A program made the position numbers and the translations under genes. The notes under the pieces were generated by a model. It searched no databases and was not told the origin of the DNA. It worked only from the letters and a program-made list of their open reading frames with translations. Shown here one piece after another: positions 21,378 to 32,600 of a DNA stretch of 64,000 bases. Position 1 is the first letter of the stretch; each line of letters opens with the position of its first letter. The stretch is from Monosiga brevicollis MX1 (lineage: Eukaryota > Opisthokonta > Choanoflagellata > Craspedida > Salpingoecidae): positions 8,645 to 72,644 of the forward strand of contig NW_001865039.1 in the NCBI RefSeq assembly GCF_000002865.3, read 5' to 3'.

Positions 21378-22490
21378 GAGCTGGGAGCTGCCTCGACCTA
21401 CGTGATGCTCATGGTGCCAGTGCACAGGGCTGGCGGGGTCTGATCAGGGATTAGTCGCTCAAGGAAAAAAAAAAATCAAATCAAGCAAACGGGCTCCTGC
21501 CTCCAAGGCAACGACGGACTTGGACGCCGCAGTGCGCGCGCTTCGAGCTGGCGTTGGAAAAATGCCTCGATCCCGAGCCATCGCGCGCTTGATCGTCGAG
21601 AGACGTACGCAATGGAGGAGAAATATTCAGAGAGATGAGCGTGGATGGTGCCCGACGTGCAGAGAAATGAAAGAGTACTTCCTGTAATTCAGAGACGCGC
21701 TTGTTGAGGGATTTTCTTCCTTTTGATAAACAGTGCAAAAAGCAGAGGTTTATCAGTCATAAACAGAATCCAAAGAGAATAACTCCAAGATTAGTTGCTT
21801 CCAGAGACTAAAGCTCAAGCATCACCATACTCAGAGGGACACAGCTTCGTCAAGCGGCGCACCTGCCATTCAGCTGCCACAATGTTGTGTCAATATCAGA
21901 AAACATTGTCAGATAAAATTGATCGGCAGCTGGTAGCCTGCCACCGGTTACACTTTGTTACACTTTCATGTCATGGAGAAGATGTCCTACTGGCCACGCA
22001 AGCGCTTGTTCAGGCAAAATCCGGCGCAACGCAACGTGCCGATGGTCCGCTGGGCTATAGTCCGATGGACCGTCCGACACGTAGGAATGAAGTTGATGGA
22101 TGGCACAGCAAATGTCGACTCTCTCTTGCCACTCTCGAACCTCTCACCTTCCTCTCTCTTGCCGCCTCTCTCGCAAATTTTCTCCGTTGAGTTCGACACG
22201 TGGCAGTGGGCGTTCATAAGCATCTTCATGTGTGGGAAGGACTTTATTCGCTACCTCCCCTCGATGGCCCACCTACTCCTCCCCAAACCGACATCAGACA
22301 GCTGTCTGATGTCGGTCTCTGGTCTCCGCTTTGACGGGTTTGACGGGTTTAGTCGCTCCGCTGTGTACTTGGCACAGGATGTGGAAACAAGGCACACTGC
22401 GTGACCTGGAGAGTCGATTGGACCTTGAGTGGTAAACTTGGCACACACACAGACACACAGACACACACACACCACGACACGGATACGTCT
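21378..22490. other. Intergenic region between ABCG and SDR genes
   Basis: 1.1 kb with the ABCG 5' flank. Contains a 30-bp perfect palindrome (22287-22316, listed separately) and a CA-rich stretch (about 22442-22475) just beyond the SDR stop codon. No exon was recognised. Confidence 0.5.
22287..22316. repeat. Perfect 30-bp palindrome
   Basis: The arm ACCGACATCAGACAG is followed at once by its exact reverse complement CTGTCTGATGTCGGT, with no loop. It is intergenic, about 170 bp beyond the SDR stop codon. It could be a dimeric factor site, a cruciform or a remnant of an inverted-repeat element. Confidence 0.95.
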
Positions 22491-23471
22491 CTAGTGCGTC
22501 ATGCCACCGGATACGGCCATCACCGTGCCCGTCACGTACGAGCTCATCTGCTCCGAGGCCAGGTAGACATACGCCGGGCTGATTTCTTCCGGTTGGGCTG
22601 GTCGACCCATGGGACTCTTGGCGCCAAACTGCTCAATCTTCTCGGCCGGCGCATCGGCCGGATTAAACGGCGTCCACACGGGCCCAATGGCCACGGCATT
22701 GACCCGAATGCTGCGCGGCAGCAGGTTTTGGGCCGTCGCAATCGTAAAGGCGTGCATGGCTCCCTTGGTGAGCGCATAGTCCATCTTGTTGGCGCTTCCA
22801 TCAATCCCGCACACCGATCCCGAATTGATGATGCAGCCACGGGGTGCGAGGTGTGGCGCAGCTGCCTTGGTCATGTTATACATGCCATAGATGTTGGTCT
22901 TGATTGTTCGATCAAAGTGTTCCTGGCTCAGGTCGGCCAAGTCGTTGGCATGCTCCTGAAAAGCCGCGTTGTTGACCAAAATGTCCAGTCGGCCATATTC
23001 CTCCAGCACCCGCTTGACTGCGTCCTCGCCATAGCCGCGGTCAGCTACATCCCCAGGCAAGAGGATGGCTCGGCGGCCTTCTTTTTCCACCACGTCCTTG
23101 GTTTCTTGAGCATCCTCGTGCTCGTTCAAGTAGCCAATCGCCACGTCTGCGCCTTCACGTGCAAACAGCACCGCCACAGCGCGCCCAATGCCAGAGTCTG
23201 CCCCAGTAATCAGTGCCACCTTGTCCTGAAGCTTCCCTGATCCCTTGTAAAAAGGGGCTTCGAACATAGGTCGTGGCTCTAGCTTGGACTCAATGCCCGG
23301 CTTTTCCTGGTGCTGCTCTGGCAGCGGGTTGGTGGGATAATCGCGTGCCCCTGTTTGGGGCGGCTGGCTCTCACCCGACTTGTCGCTTGCTTGGTCACGA
23401 CGATCAATGCGCTTTTGCAACTCCACCTCCTCTCGAGCCGCCTGATGGCCTTGCTGAACGTGGGTGTCCAT
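22491..23471 (-). CDS. NAD(P)-dependent short-chain dehydrogenase, bacterial YghA/YhdF type
   Basis: A single-exon gene of 326 residues starting at ATG 23471. Classical SDR fold: cofactor motif 'ITGADSGIGRA', structural 'LVNNAA', catalytic Ser in 'INSGSVCG', and Tyr/Lys in 'YALTKGA'. A 70-residue polar N-terminal extension rich in Gln, Pro and Glu precedes the domain ('PLPEQHQEKPGIESK'), as in the bacterial YghA/YhdF group of stress-related SDRs. The substrate is unknown; the family reduces aldehydes or ketones. It is intronless, while almost every confirmed neighbour has introns, and the bacterial-type extension supports horizontal acquisition (inference). No organelle-targeting signal is obvious. 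Confidence 0.92.
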   Translation of the reverse strand: MDTHVQQGHQAAREEVELQKRIDRRDQASDKSGESQPPQTGARDYPTNPLPEQHQEKPGIESKLEPRPMFEAPFYKGSGKLQDKVALITGADSGIGRAVAVLFAREGADVAIGYLNEHEDAQETKDVVEKEGRRAILLPGDVADRGYGEDAVKRVLEEYGRLDILVNNAAFQEHANDLADLSQEHFDRTIKTNIYGMYNMTKAAAPHLAPRGCIINSGSVCGIDGSANKMDYALTKGAMHAFTIATAQNLLPRSIRVNAVAIGPVWTPFNPADAPAEKIEQFGAKSPMGRPAQPEEISPAYVYLASEQMSSYVTGTVMAVSGGMTH

Positions 23472-24245
23472 CTTGTCTGAATGATCAACGCCTTGCCGCG
23501 AATCAAGAGCAACACACCACGACGAGCAGCCAAGAGAAAAAATGCCTTGTGCTCGGATTGGCCGTCCTGCTCCATTCCCCTTCCCCCCGCCTCTTTCCTA
23601 TCGCCTCCGACATGACCAATGGAGCGTATCATTCAAAATCCACGCCGTGCCCCTCTGCTTTCTCGTGGCCTCCGACTGTCCCGTGTAACCAAGCGGGTGC
23701 CAGCCAGGGTGGGTGACTTAGAGTCATGCTTGAACTAGAAAGAGAAAAAAGGGCTCCAAGACCGACAAATGACATTATTGTCAGCGAAGCGAAGTAATTT
23801 TGGGCCATCATTGCTTCAGTCACAGGTGACTGACATCGCGTCTTCGATGTTGACCCGTGAATGGAGTCCATCTGGACACCGCCTCCGGTCACAAACAGGA
23901 GCGCACCAAGCAATCCAATCACCCTTCTTACTTGAATCCCACCTCGCCCTTCGTTCCCGAGCGCTTCATACAAAGGCACAAGTCGACAAGCGTGTTTTTG
24001 CGGTGATTGGCTTGACGGTGCAACTCTTCATCAAGACTGCTGCACCACGCGACTCGGAGATTGCCTGTTCATCCCCTTTCTGATGCTCTCCTCGCAATCT
24101 CATCTCAAACTTAATGGTTTTACTTTTGTGCTTGCGTTGATGATCTTGAGAGGGGCTTCAATTTGCCGTTGCAGAACGCTCAGCGCTCCACGCAAACATA
24201 TCAAAGTCGCCACGACGACTCAATCAGCAACCCAATAGGACTAAT
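23472..24245. other. Intergenic region between the SDR gene and the helical-repeat gene
   Basis: 774 bp, 5' flank of the SDR gene. A minus-strand frame at 23979-23629 has a hydrophobic stretch but no ATG context or similarity strong enough to call. Nothing else was recognised. Confidence 0.45.
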
Positions 24246-27200
24246 TTAAACGGAGCCTCGGAAGGCCTGGGCCTGGCTGGCCTCCATGAGCTGCTTAAAC
24301 ACTTGACGCACGTGTTTTGGCAAGAGCGTAAAGACGAGGTTCTTCTCTGACTCGTTGACCAAGGCCATGAGCTTGAATAGCCCTAAAGCACGCCGAAGTA
24401 AGCCAAAATTGTGATATCAGAAAGAGTCCAGAGCAAACGCTGGTTTCGTCGCAGGAGGTGCCACCATACCGGGATGCAGGTGCTTGCGGCTGGAAGGATG
24501 CAGCGCGTGTGCTTCACCCAAGATGGTGATGCAGCTCACAACCAAAAAAGAGGCGTGCTTGCCTGTTGATATGAAACGATGGTGTTTGCGTCAGGATGAG
24601 AAAATCAGAGACAAGCCGAGAAGCTCAAAAATAAAAAACAACTCGCACGCACGCACCAGCCACCAGCTTGCTCTGCGTAAACAACTCAAGCTCCTTTGAC
24701 ACCCGCTGAATCAGATGGTGTTGCTCGGCCAGCCCGTGATTCCGGCGCGCCACAGCAAATGCACTAAATAGCGCCCACGAGGTTCAATATGAGGATCAAA
24801 ATGAGAACACGTTGAACCAAAGCCCAAACACGGAAACAAAAATGTGCCAAGCCATCGAGTCGGGCTGCTGCTCAGATGGACAACATCCACAAAAACATAC
24901 TCGCGTAGCTGGGCCCGAATCAGATGAAGCAAGGACGCTGTCGCACTTTCCAATACAACCCGGGACTGAACCATCATGCGCGACAAAAAGTGATCGCGGG
25001 CCGTTACGAGCTGGCAACCAATTTGAGGGTCCCGACTCCCATCCTGTGAGCAGGTGCAGGCCAGAGCCAAGGCACGTAGCGCTGCAGCAGGTGCAATGCG
25101 GGTGGATCCCACGTTCAAAAGAGCCGCCAGGGTGCTTAGGACACCGGCCCAAATAGACGGAGTTGGGTGTTGGCTGGCCAAGTGGGCTGCCAGCGTGCAA
25201 GTGACGGGGAACAGGCGGCGGGCCAGACGCATCTCTCCGCCCGTTCGGGCCTGATTGCCGACAAGCTGCAGCACTTCAAGTGCCGCCAGCGCCTGGGCCT
25301 CTGTAGGTGTGGTCTTTTTCACAGCGAGTAAACAGCCCAAAGCCCAAGAGGAAGTGGTGGGATGCAGAATGCAGGTAGCCCACAAAGCATGCCGTGCCGC
25401 TGCAGACCCATTGGCATTCCATTCGGAAGGGCCAAAATCGGCAACAAGTGCACAAACTAACAAGTCTTGCCAGTTGGCCAACGCCGGCAGCTCGGCCGTG
25501 CGCTGTTGCACGTGCTCCACCAGAACAGCCACTTCATCGCTATCGCGTGTGACACGCAAGCGCTCCAAACACGTGACCAATGGTGGGCAAGTGTGTTGTC
25601 CTTGTGCCAGCAAGGCATTGGAAATGCGACCCAACGCCACTTGCGTCGGGGTATCTAGCGCACCACAAACGAGTAAACGCGTCAGTTAACATAACAAACA
25701 ACACCAGCACAAGCAGCCTTGGAACCCTCACTCATCCTGCCAAGATCGCGCAGCCCCGAATCGAATCAGCAGCTTGGATCGCAACATACCCAGGGTCGGC
25801 TCTGCAAAGCGCTCGAGGTGGCGCTGCGCCAACGCAAGCACGGCTGGCCACGCTTTTGGATTGACGCTCAGATAGGCATCAACAAAGGCTACACCAGCTT
25901 CTAGATGACGCTTCAAGTGTTTGCGCCAAGCTGCTGGTAGCTACGCGCGGCAGAGCAAGCGGTCGGGTGGCTTGAGCAATCAACGATGGATAAACGGCAT
26001 CCGGAATTGTGTCCACGATCGGGTGCTGGATGGACATGACAAACCTCGTCCGCTTGGCCCTGATGGGCGGCAGCGAGCAAACACGCAACTGCTCGATACT
26101 GAGTTGGAGTGGTGAGCACGTCCATGTCCAGACGACAGATCCGTTGCACGACGCGCGTGACAAGCTGATCATGGGCTTTGTTGGGCATGCGCTTGATGGG
26201 ATCAGCCAGCAATGCAGCCAGCATGTCCAAAACCATGAGCGCTGTGTCGGTCGCGCAGTACCAGGTGGCGCCCAGGACAGCCACAAGGGCAGGGACCATG
26301 TCCACGATGTCCCGTAGATCGGCAAACCGCAAGGGCATCTGAGCCAGACGCTCGATGAACAACGGAAGCTCTGCTGGGACAGCGCCTTGTCGTGCCGACT
26401 CGACCGTGACCTGCATGTCGTCCCAGTTGCAACAGGGCAAGTTTTGTCAGACTGATGGGAGAAAAAGAAAGGAAAAAAAAAAAAAAAAAAAAAAAAACAT
26501 CATTGCTCATGCCACCAACAACAACCCCTAGCAGCCCAGCGAGTGACCAACCTGACATGCGTGCTCCAAATCCAATCCCTGTGCAGGCGCCGCCTTCATT
26601 TGAGCCAACCAAGCAAAAAGCTGGGTACTCACACGGGCCGCCAAAGCTGGATGGGCAGCAGCGTCTTCAAAGGCATCTTCGCTCAGCCAAGCGGCGGGCC
26701 CAAGATCTGTTTGTGTCCCCGCTGCAATCGACTCATTGTCCAGCTGAACTTGCAGATCCTTGTCGTGGCCCACAGGCACGTCAGCGCTGCTGTCAACCAG
26801 CGCAGCTTCCCCGAAATCGGTTCCCGCTACCTCGGCAAACCGATGCACGAAGGCTTGTGCCCGGCGTTGGGCCCGGTGCAAGACGCGCGGTTGGCCAGCG
26901 TATTGTGCGCCGAGCTGTTGGAGACCACCAGTCAAAAGCGGGGCCACCTCCTCAAAGTAGTGAGGTGTGACGATCAGGTTATCAGCGATGGCGCACCAAA
27001 GCTGTAGCGCCAGCGTGCTGATGGGATGCACAGCCAGAACGGCGGCCGTGGCGGCCCGCAAGAGACGACCAGTCACGGCAGGCGGGGCGGTGGGTAAATG
27101 AGCCTGCATACTGCTGGTCACGCAAGACAAAAGATTCTCGGCCGTGCTCGTGTGCGGGGTCAGCCGAGGCAGGAGGGCTTTGACCAGCTGCTCCAGCTGT

Positions 27201-28757
27201 TGAATGCGGACATGCGTCTGGACAAGAAGATCGACCCCCTGTCGCGTAACATTGGCATCTTCCTGCTCAGCCAGAAAGCCAAAGTATCCGCTCAAGGCGT
27301 CGTCAGGACAGAACTTGTGGTGAACACGAAGAAGCGTTTCAAGGAAATGAGCAATCCCGGCCTTGGCCGACGAGGAGGCAAACGCCTGAGTCACGCGCAA
27401 GCAGTGCCGAAAAATGTCTTGCAGCCGGCTAGCCAGGTGCCCGTCGTGCACCAGATCCTGACCTTCGTCGTAGGCACCCGCCCGAGCCAGCTCCGCGGTA
27501 CAGTCGGCCATGCTGTGCCACAAAGCCGGGTCACCCACGGTCGGGGCGGAGGACACGGAGGAAGTGGCGCGTTTGGTTCGTTTTTTCTTGGGCTGCCCAT
27601 TCTCTGGGGTGTTGGGGGTGGAAGCCACGGGCGTCGAGCTGAGGGCTAGACCGTGTTGGGTGGCGAGGTGGAGGAACAAGAAGTACAGAAGCATGGCACT
27701 GGGTGCCGGTGTTTCGACCAGCAGACAGCGCAAGAGGTAGGGCAATCCCGGCCGCACGTCTGGGTTGGGATTGCCCAAGGCCTTGTGCAGGCCGTGGGCG
27801 AGGGGTCGCAGCAGGCCAAGATCAATCTTGGTGTCCAAAGATTCCTCACGAAGCCACACCTGAACCGTGGCATATGTAGCATCGGACAGGTGATAGGCAC
27901 GACCGTAACTGGCGGCCAAAACGCGCTGAAGGGCCACGCGCGTGTAACTGGCGAGTGGGCACGCACAGAGACCCAGTAGCTCGGGGAGGAGCGACAGGTT
28001 GGTCTCGAACTGAGCGCGAGATGGATCGAGCTGCGCGAGCAGAGCCCCGTATTGCTGCAGCAGAACCACAAGCTCCGCTTCGCCTTGCAGCGTCAAGCCG
28101 CGGGGATCCGAGGACAGATCGGTTTCGGGTGGGGGCAGGTCGTCAGATGGTAAAGATGCGTCCTCAACGCGGTGCCGCTGGTAGAACCACAAGGCAAAGG
28201 CGGGCAAAAGCTTCTGATAGTCGGCAACGGTCCAGATGTGAGCCGGCGCTGCCAACTGCACGCAGCGTAGCACGGCTGTCACACTCTCAGGAGTGTAACT
28301 TTTGGAGCCCTTTGGGTCAGCCAGCCGTGCCACGACGGCAAGCACAGACTGAGGACCACACAACCAAACGTGAGATTTTGATGGACATGGCTGGGAACAG
28401 GAGGCGACACAGACGATGGGTCGTCATCACTCAGCCAACCTGATGCGCCGCAACCCGAATGGCATCATTGGAACTGTGCAAGAAAGTCTCCAGGAAGCCT
28501 AGATAGCTTGAATCCAACGTCTGGCCGGCCTCTTGCCTGCACCATTAACAGCCGAGCCATGAGCGACGAGATTTGACCCATTGGCACAAACAGGTGACAG
28601 CATGTGGAACCTACTTGCTTGACGCAACGCTCTGCATCCACTTCCAAACAATTTGACGAAAGGTGTCCTCGGCACGGTCAAGCAGTTCTTGGGCCAATGC
28701 AGTTCGCTCAGCCCAGGGCCGTTTGGCATCAAAAAGCTGCTTGGCGAGCAGCGCCAT
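24246..28757 (-). CDS. Large helical-repeat protein, possibly URB2/NPA2-like
   Basis: Multi-exon gene with ATG at 28757 and stop at 24246-24248, coding roughly 1250-1350 residues. The first exon ('WAERTALAQELLDRAED') splices with correct phase to 'EAGQTLDSSYLGFLETF'. The largest exon runs from about 28349 to 26552, then a segment from about 26411 to 26045 ('VTVESARQGAVPAELP'), then one ending 'RHLERFAEPTL', and others to the last exon ending 'QLMEASQAQAFRGSV'. The sequence is almost entirely amphipathic helix, with a basic insert 'PKKKRTKRA' that could be a nuclear signal. The N-terminal pattern and C-terminal 'LPKHVRQVFKQL' faintly recall URB2/NPA2, a nucleolar factor of 60S ribosome assembly. 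That assignment is weak; any HEAT-like scaffold is possible. Introns between 25.9 and 24.4 kb were not all fixed. Confidence 0.6.
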
Positions 28758-28987
28758 GACCTTGGTTCACAAGGACGAAGGGGTTTTTGCTCTCCCTCTC
28801 TCTCTTTCCCGCCAAAATGAAGAGTCTTTGAGTGGCAAAAAAGTGCGAGCTCGATTTTTTGGCTTGATGGACCAGCATGAACGGGCTACCTGCAACACCC
28901 ACCGCCCACACGCGCGCGCGATGCAAAGAGGTGAGCGGGAGGCAGAGCAGTCTCACGGCCGACGTCGAGCCGGTCTTGTGGTCCGGA

Positions 28988-29028
<41 letters not shown>

Positions 29029-29665
29029 CGTTTGAACACGAGGATCTGATAGTTGGTATAAAAATTAATATACAAGAGGTTTCGTTATTTTCAGATTTTA
29101 GCAGAGAAAGTGTGTGTGTGTGTGTGTGTGTGTGTGACTTATGGACTTGGTTTTGATCCTGGAGGCTGTGAGAGGGCAGAAAGGAAAGTGTGGTGACTGG
29201 GTGTCGATTGAACCTCTCGTCTCTCACGAAAGGATGGTCAAGGATACAAGATGGGAACAAATCAATGACAACGGCGGAGCAGCGGGAAATGGTACACAGG
29301 CAACGCACACGCGCTCTACCCTGAGGCTGATTGGCGCAAGGGTCGCACGAGGAGCAGATCAGACCGCAACCTCAAAAAGACGCACGGGCCAAGCACGCTG
29401 GGGAGCGCATGCACGGCTGGTTGACACTGCAGCTGAAACACACGGTAAAAGCACATGGTGTGCATGGCACAAGAGGGAAAGGGGCTATAGAACAAGAATA
29501 CAAGACCACACAGAATACAACAACGCGAAACATGGCGAAGGGGCGGGACCGCGATAATTTAAACAAGAATCGCACGGCGATGCTCAATGCACGGCATCAA
29601 GGGAAGAGAAGTTTAGGTCAAGTGCCGCCCCCATCATTCAACGGACCAAATGGATGGGCCAGTCC
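28758..29665. other. Intergenic region with two (GT)n microsatellites
   Basis: 908 bp between the 5' end of the helical-repeat gene and the 3' end of the Cys-rich receptor gene. It holds (GT)n tracts at about 28990-29026 and 29110-29136, separated by an A/T-rich stretch. These give Thr-His or Val-Cys open frames that are not genes. Confidence 0.6.
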
Positions 29666-32600
29666 TTAACCCAAGATGGGAGGCGTGGTCGTTCGGCGGC
29701 GGACAACCACAACAGCCATGCCACCCACCAACATGACGCTGAGGGCCACAGCCAGCACAACAGCCACCACTCCAGTGCTGGAGCCGCGACTGGCCTGTGA
29801 CATGGGATGGGCATACGATTGGCCCTGCTCGACGGCGGAGCGACGACGATCCATAACCTTGGCGTACGAGCTACCCGTGAGACTGGTCGAGGCTCCCACC
29901 GAGAGACCCAAGTCGCTCAGGAGGTTGCAGCGCATGCCAGAGGATGTGTGCCAGAGGAAGAAGCCCGCGCAGTCGAGCTCCATATCACAAGCGTCCATGC
30001 ACTGAGTCACGCTCGTGCTTGTTTCCTTGTCCAATACGGCGGCAGAGTCAAACGCAGTCGTGTATCGGCGAGCAGTGACGGCCGTATCAAAGTCCAGTTG
30101 GTAGGTGTACGACGCGCAAGTATAAGAAACGCTGACAGAGCTGGTCTTGGCGCCGGTCGAAGTGCCCAGCTCGCTGAGCAAATGACACTTCATGCCCACA
30201 TCTCCAGTGCGAGCTTCCCAAAAGAAAAAGCCCTTGCATGCGGCACCGAACAACTCGCATGCCTCTGCGCAGCCACTCATGGTCAGTCCGTCAAGCACGC
30301 GCAGCGTGCTGTCATCGTCATAGGCCGACGAAAAGCGGCGCGCCGCGGGGTTGCCTGAACCGTCAACGTCGCCAACAAAGGTCAAGCTGCACTGCTCAAT
30401 CAATTGCGGGGCATTGCCAATGCCACCGGCGGCGGCCGTGGTAGCATCATCATCGTCATCGTCGGCGTCGTCATCCGAAGCGGTTGGATGATCCGTGGTG
30501 GGCGTGAGTGTCGGCATCAAAGGACCTGAATGCGAGTCACTGCGCGTGTAAGACAGCACGTAATGGTCTGTTTCGTTGCACATGACCGTGTCCAGAACGG
30601 CGCTGAAGTAGGTACATGCCCACTCATCGAGGGCCTCATCATACTGGTAGGTGAAGGCAGTGCAGCCCCAGATGGTGTCGCAACGGCCGGCGCAGCGGCC
30701 TGCCGAGAGGTTGCCACTTTCACAGGCCAGGTAATGCTCGCCGTTCGGGTCAACCGCCAGAACACCCGGGTGCAAATTACCAGCGACAGCTCCGACGCAA
30801 GCCAGATCATACTCGTCCACAATCTCGATGCACTCGGTCGGGCGGGCAATGACGGGTCGACACGTCTTGTAGTAGCTCACACTGCGATCCATCGTTTCGG
30901 TGCCCTCAAACGTGCCAGCATCGTTCAGAAGGTGGCAGCGTGATTGCTGGTCGTCGTTCGCCGTCCAGAAGTAAAAGGCCACGCACTCGTTAATGTCCAG
31001 GCACATATCGGCACACTCCTGCAGAGACACGAAGCGCTCCTTGTCGATAATCGCGTCGTCGCTGTAGGCCGTCGAAAAGCGGCGATGGCCATGCATGTTG
31101 TAGTTGACATCACCGGCAAAGGTGAGATCAAAGCAATCAAAGTTGAGCTCGGGGATGGGATAGGGGGTGCTGGTTGACGTCGAGGTCGAGGTCGAGGTCG
31201 AGGTCGACGAGCTGGTGGAGGAGGACGAAGAGGAAGACGAGGAGGATGAGGAAGATGTGGACGTGGACGTGGAGCTCAGGCACTGCGCCATGTAAGAAAA
31301 GCCTTGCTCGGTTGTGGAAACGCCCTCCGGGGTGCCAATGTCATCCAAAAGGCGGCAGCGGTAGCTCATATCGGGGAGACGGTAGTAAAAGAAACCCTTG
31401 CAATGATGACCGAGATCCTTGCAGGCCTCGGCGCACTCGGGAATGGAGATGTCGCGAATCTGCTCGATCAAGGCCGTGCTGCGAAAGGCCGTGCTGAAGC
31501 GGTAAGGAGCATCCTCGGGTCCGAGGAGCGCAGTACCGGTGAAGATCAGGCTGTAGCAGTCGATGACCACGGGCACCATGTCAGGAATGTACTCGGAGCT
31601 GCTCGTGCTCGATGAGGTGCTGATGGAAGTGGAAGTGGAAGTTGAGGTCGAGGTCGAGGAAAGACACGTGTGGCGGTAGCTCAGCGATGCCAGATCGGTG
31701 CTTACGCCAGAGTCGTTGCCGACGTCGTTCAACAGGTTGCACGCATAGCGATTACCGGGTGCCACATAGTAGAAAATGCCGTGGCACATGTTACCCATCT
31801 CGCGACAATGGGTGGCGCACTCGTGCAGGCTCAGGTCAAAGAAGGTGTGTAGAATGGCATGATCATCAAAGGCCGTGGAGAAGCGCACCTCCATGTCCTC
31901 AATGCCGTCCACAATGTCACCCGTGTAGATCAGATCAAAGCAGTCCATGTACATGGGGCAGAGGTCGAGGGCCTCGGTGCTGGTGCTGGTGCTTGTCGAC
32001 GTGGCAGTTGTCGGGGACGAGCTGGTGGAGGTGGAGGTGGACGTGCTCGAGAGGCACGTCTTGATGTACGAGACGCTGTTGAGGGATGTCGACACGCCGG
32101 CATCCGTGCCAGATGAGCGAAGCAGGTGACACATAAACTTGCCATTGGCTTTATTCTCGTAAAAGAAGAAAGCTCGGCAGATCTGACCAATGTCGCTGCA
32201 GCGGTCGGCGCAGGTGGCGAGGTCAGGCAGTTCCAGGCGGAAGAGAATCTCGCTCTCCAAAAACGCGGTGCTCACGCGCAGATCAGCCGTGTGGGGGGTA
32301 TCGAGGATGGCACCGGTAAAAAGCAAATCGTGGCACGGCAACGGGGTAGGGATGATGCTGATCTGGCGCGTCGTCAAGATGCGCTTGGTGGTCGTCGTGG
32401 TCGTTGTGGTGGTCGTCGTGGTTGTTGTGGTGGTCGTCGTGGTCGTCGTGGTGCGTGGGCAGGTGTACATGTACGAAATACCCACTGCATCGGTGATCAC
32501 GCCCGTATCACCCATGCTCTGAACAAGGCGGCACTGATACACATCCTCAGTGTTCTCTTTCAAGCCATAAAAGAAGCCAGCACACGTGGCGTCGTGGCGA

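Noticed and set aside
22401-23240. 279-codon plus-strand frame
   Set aside because: Antisense to the SDR gene, which has all catalytic motifs on the minus strand.
28886-29308. Thr-His repeat frame
   Set aside because: Generated by two (GT)n microsatellites.
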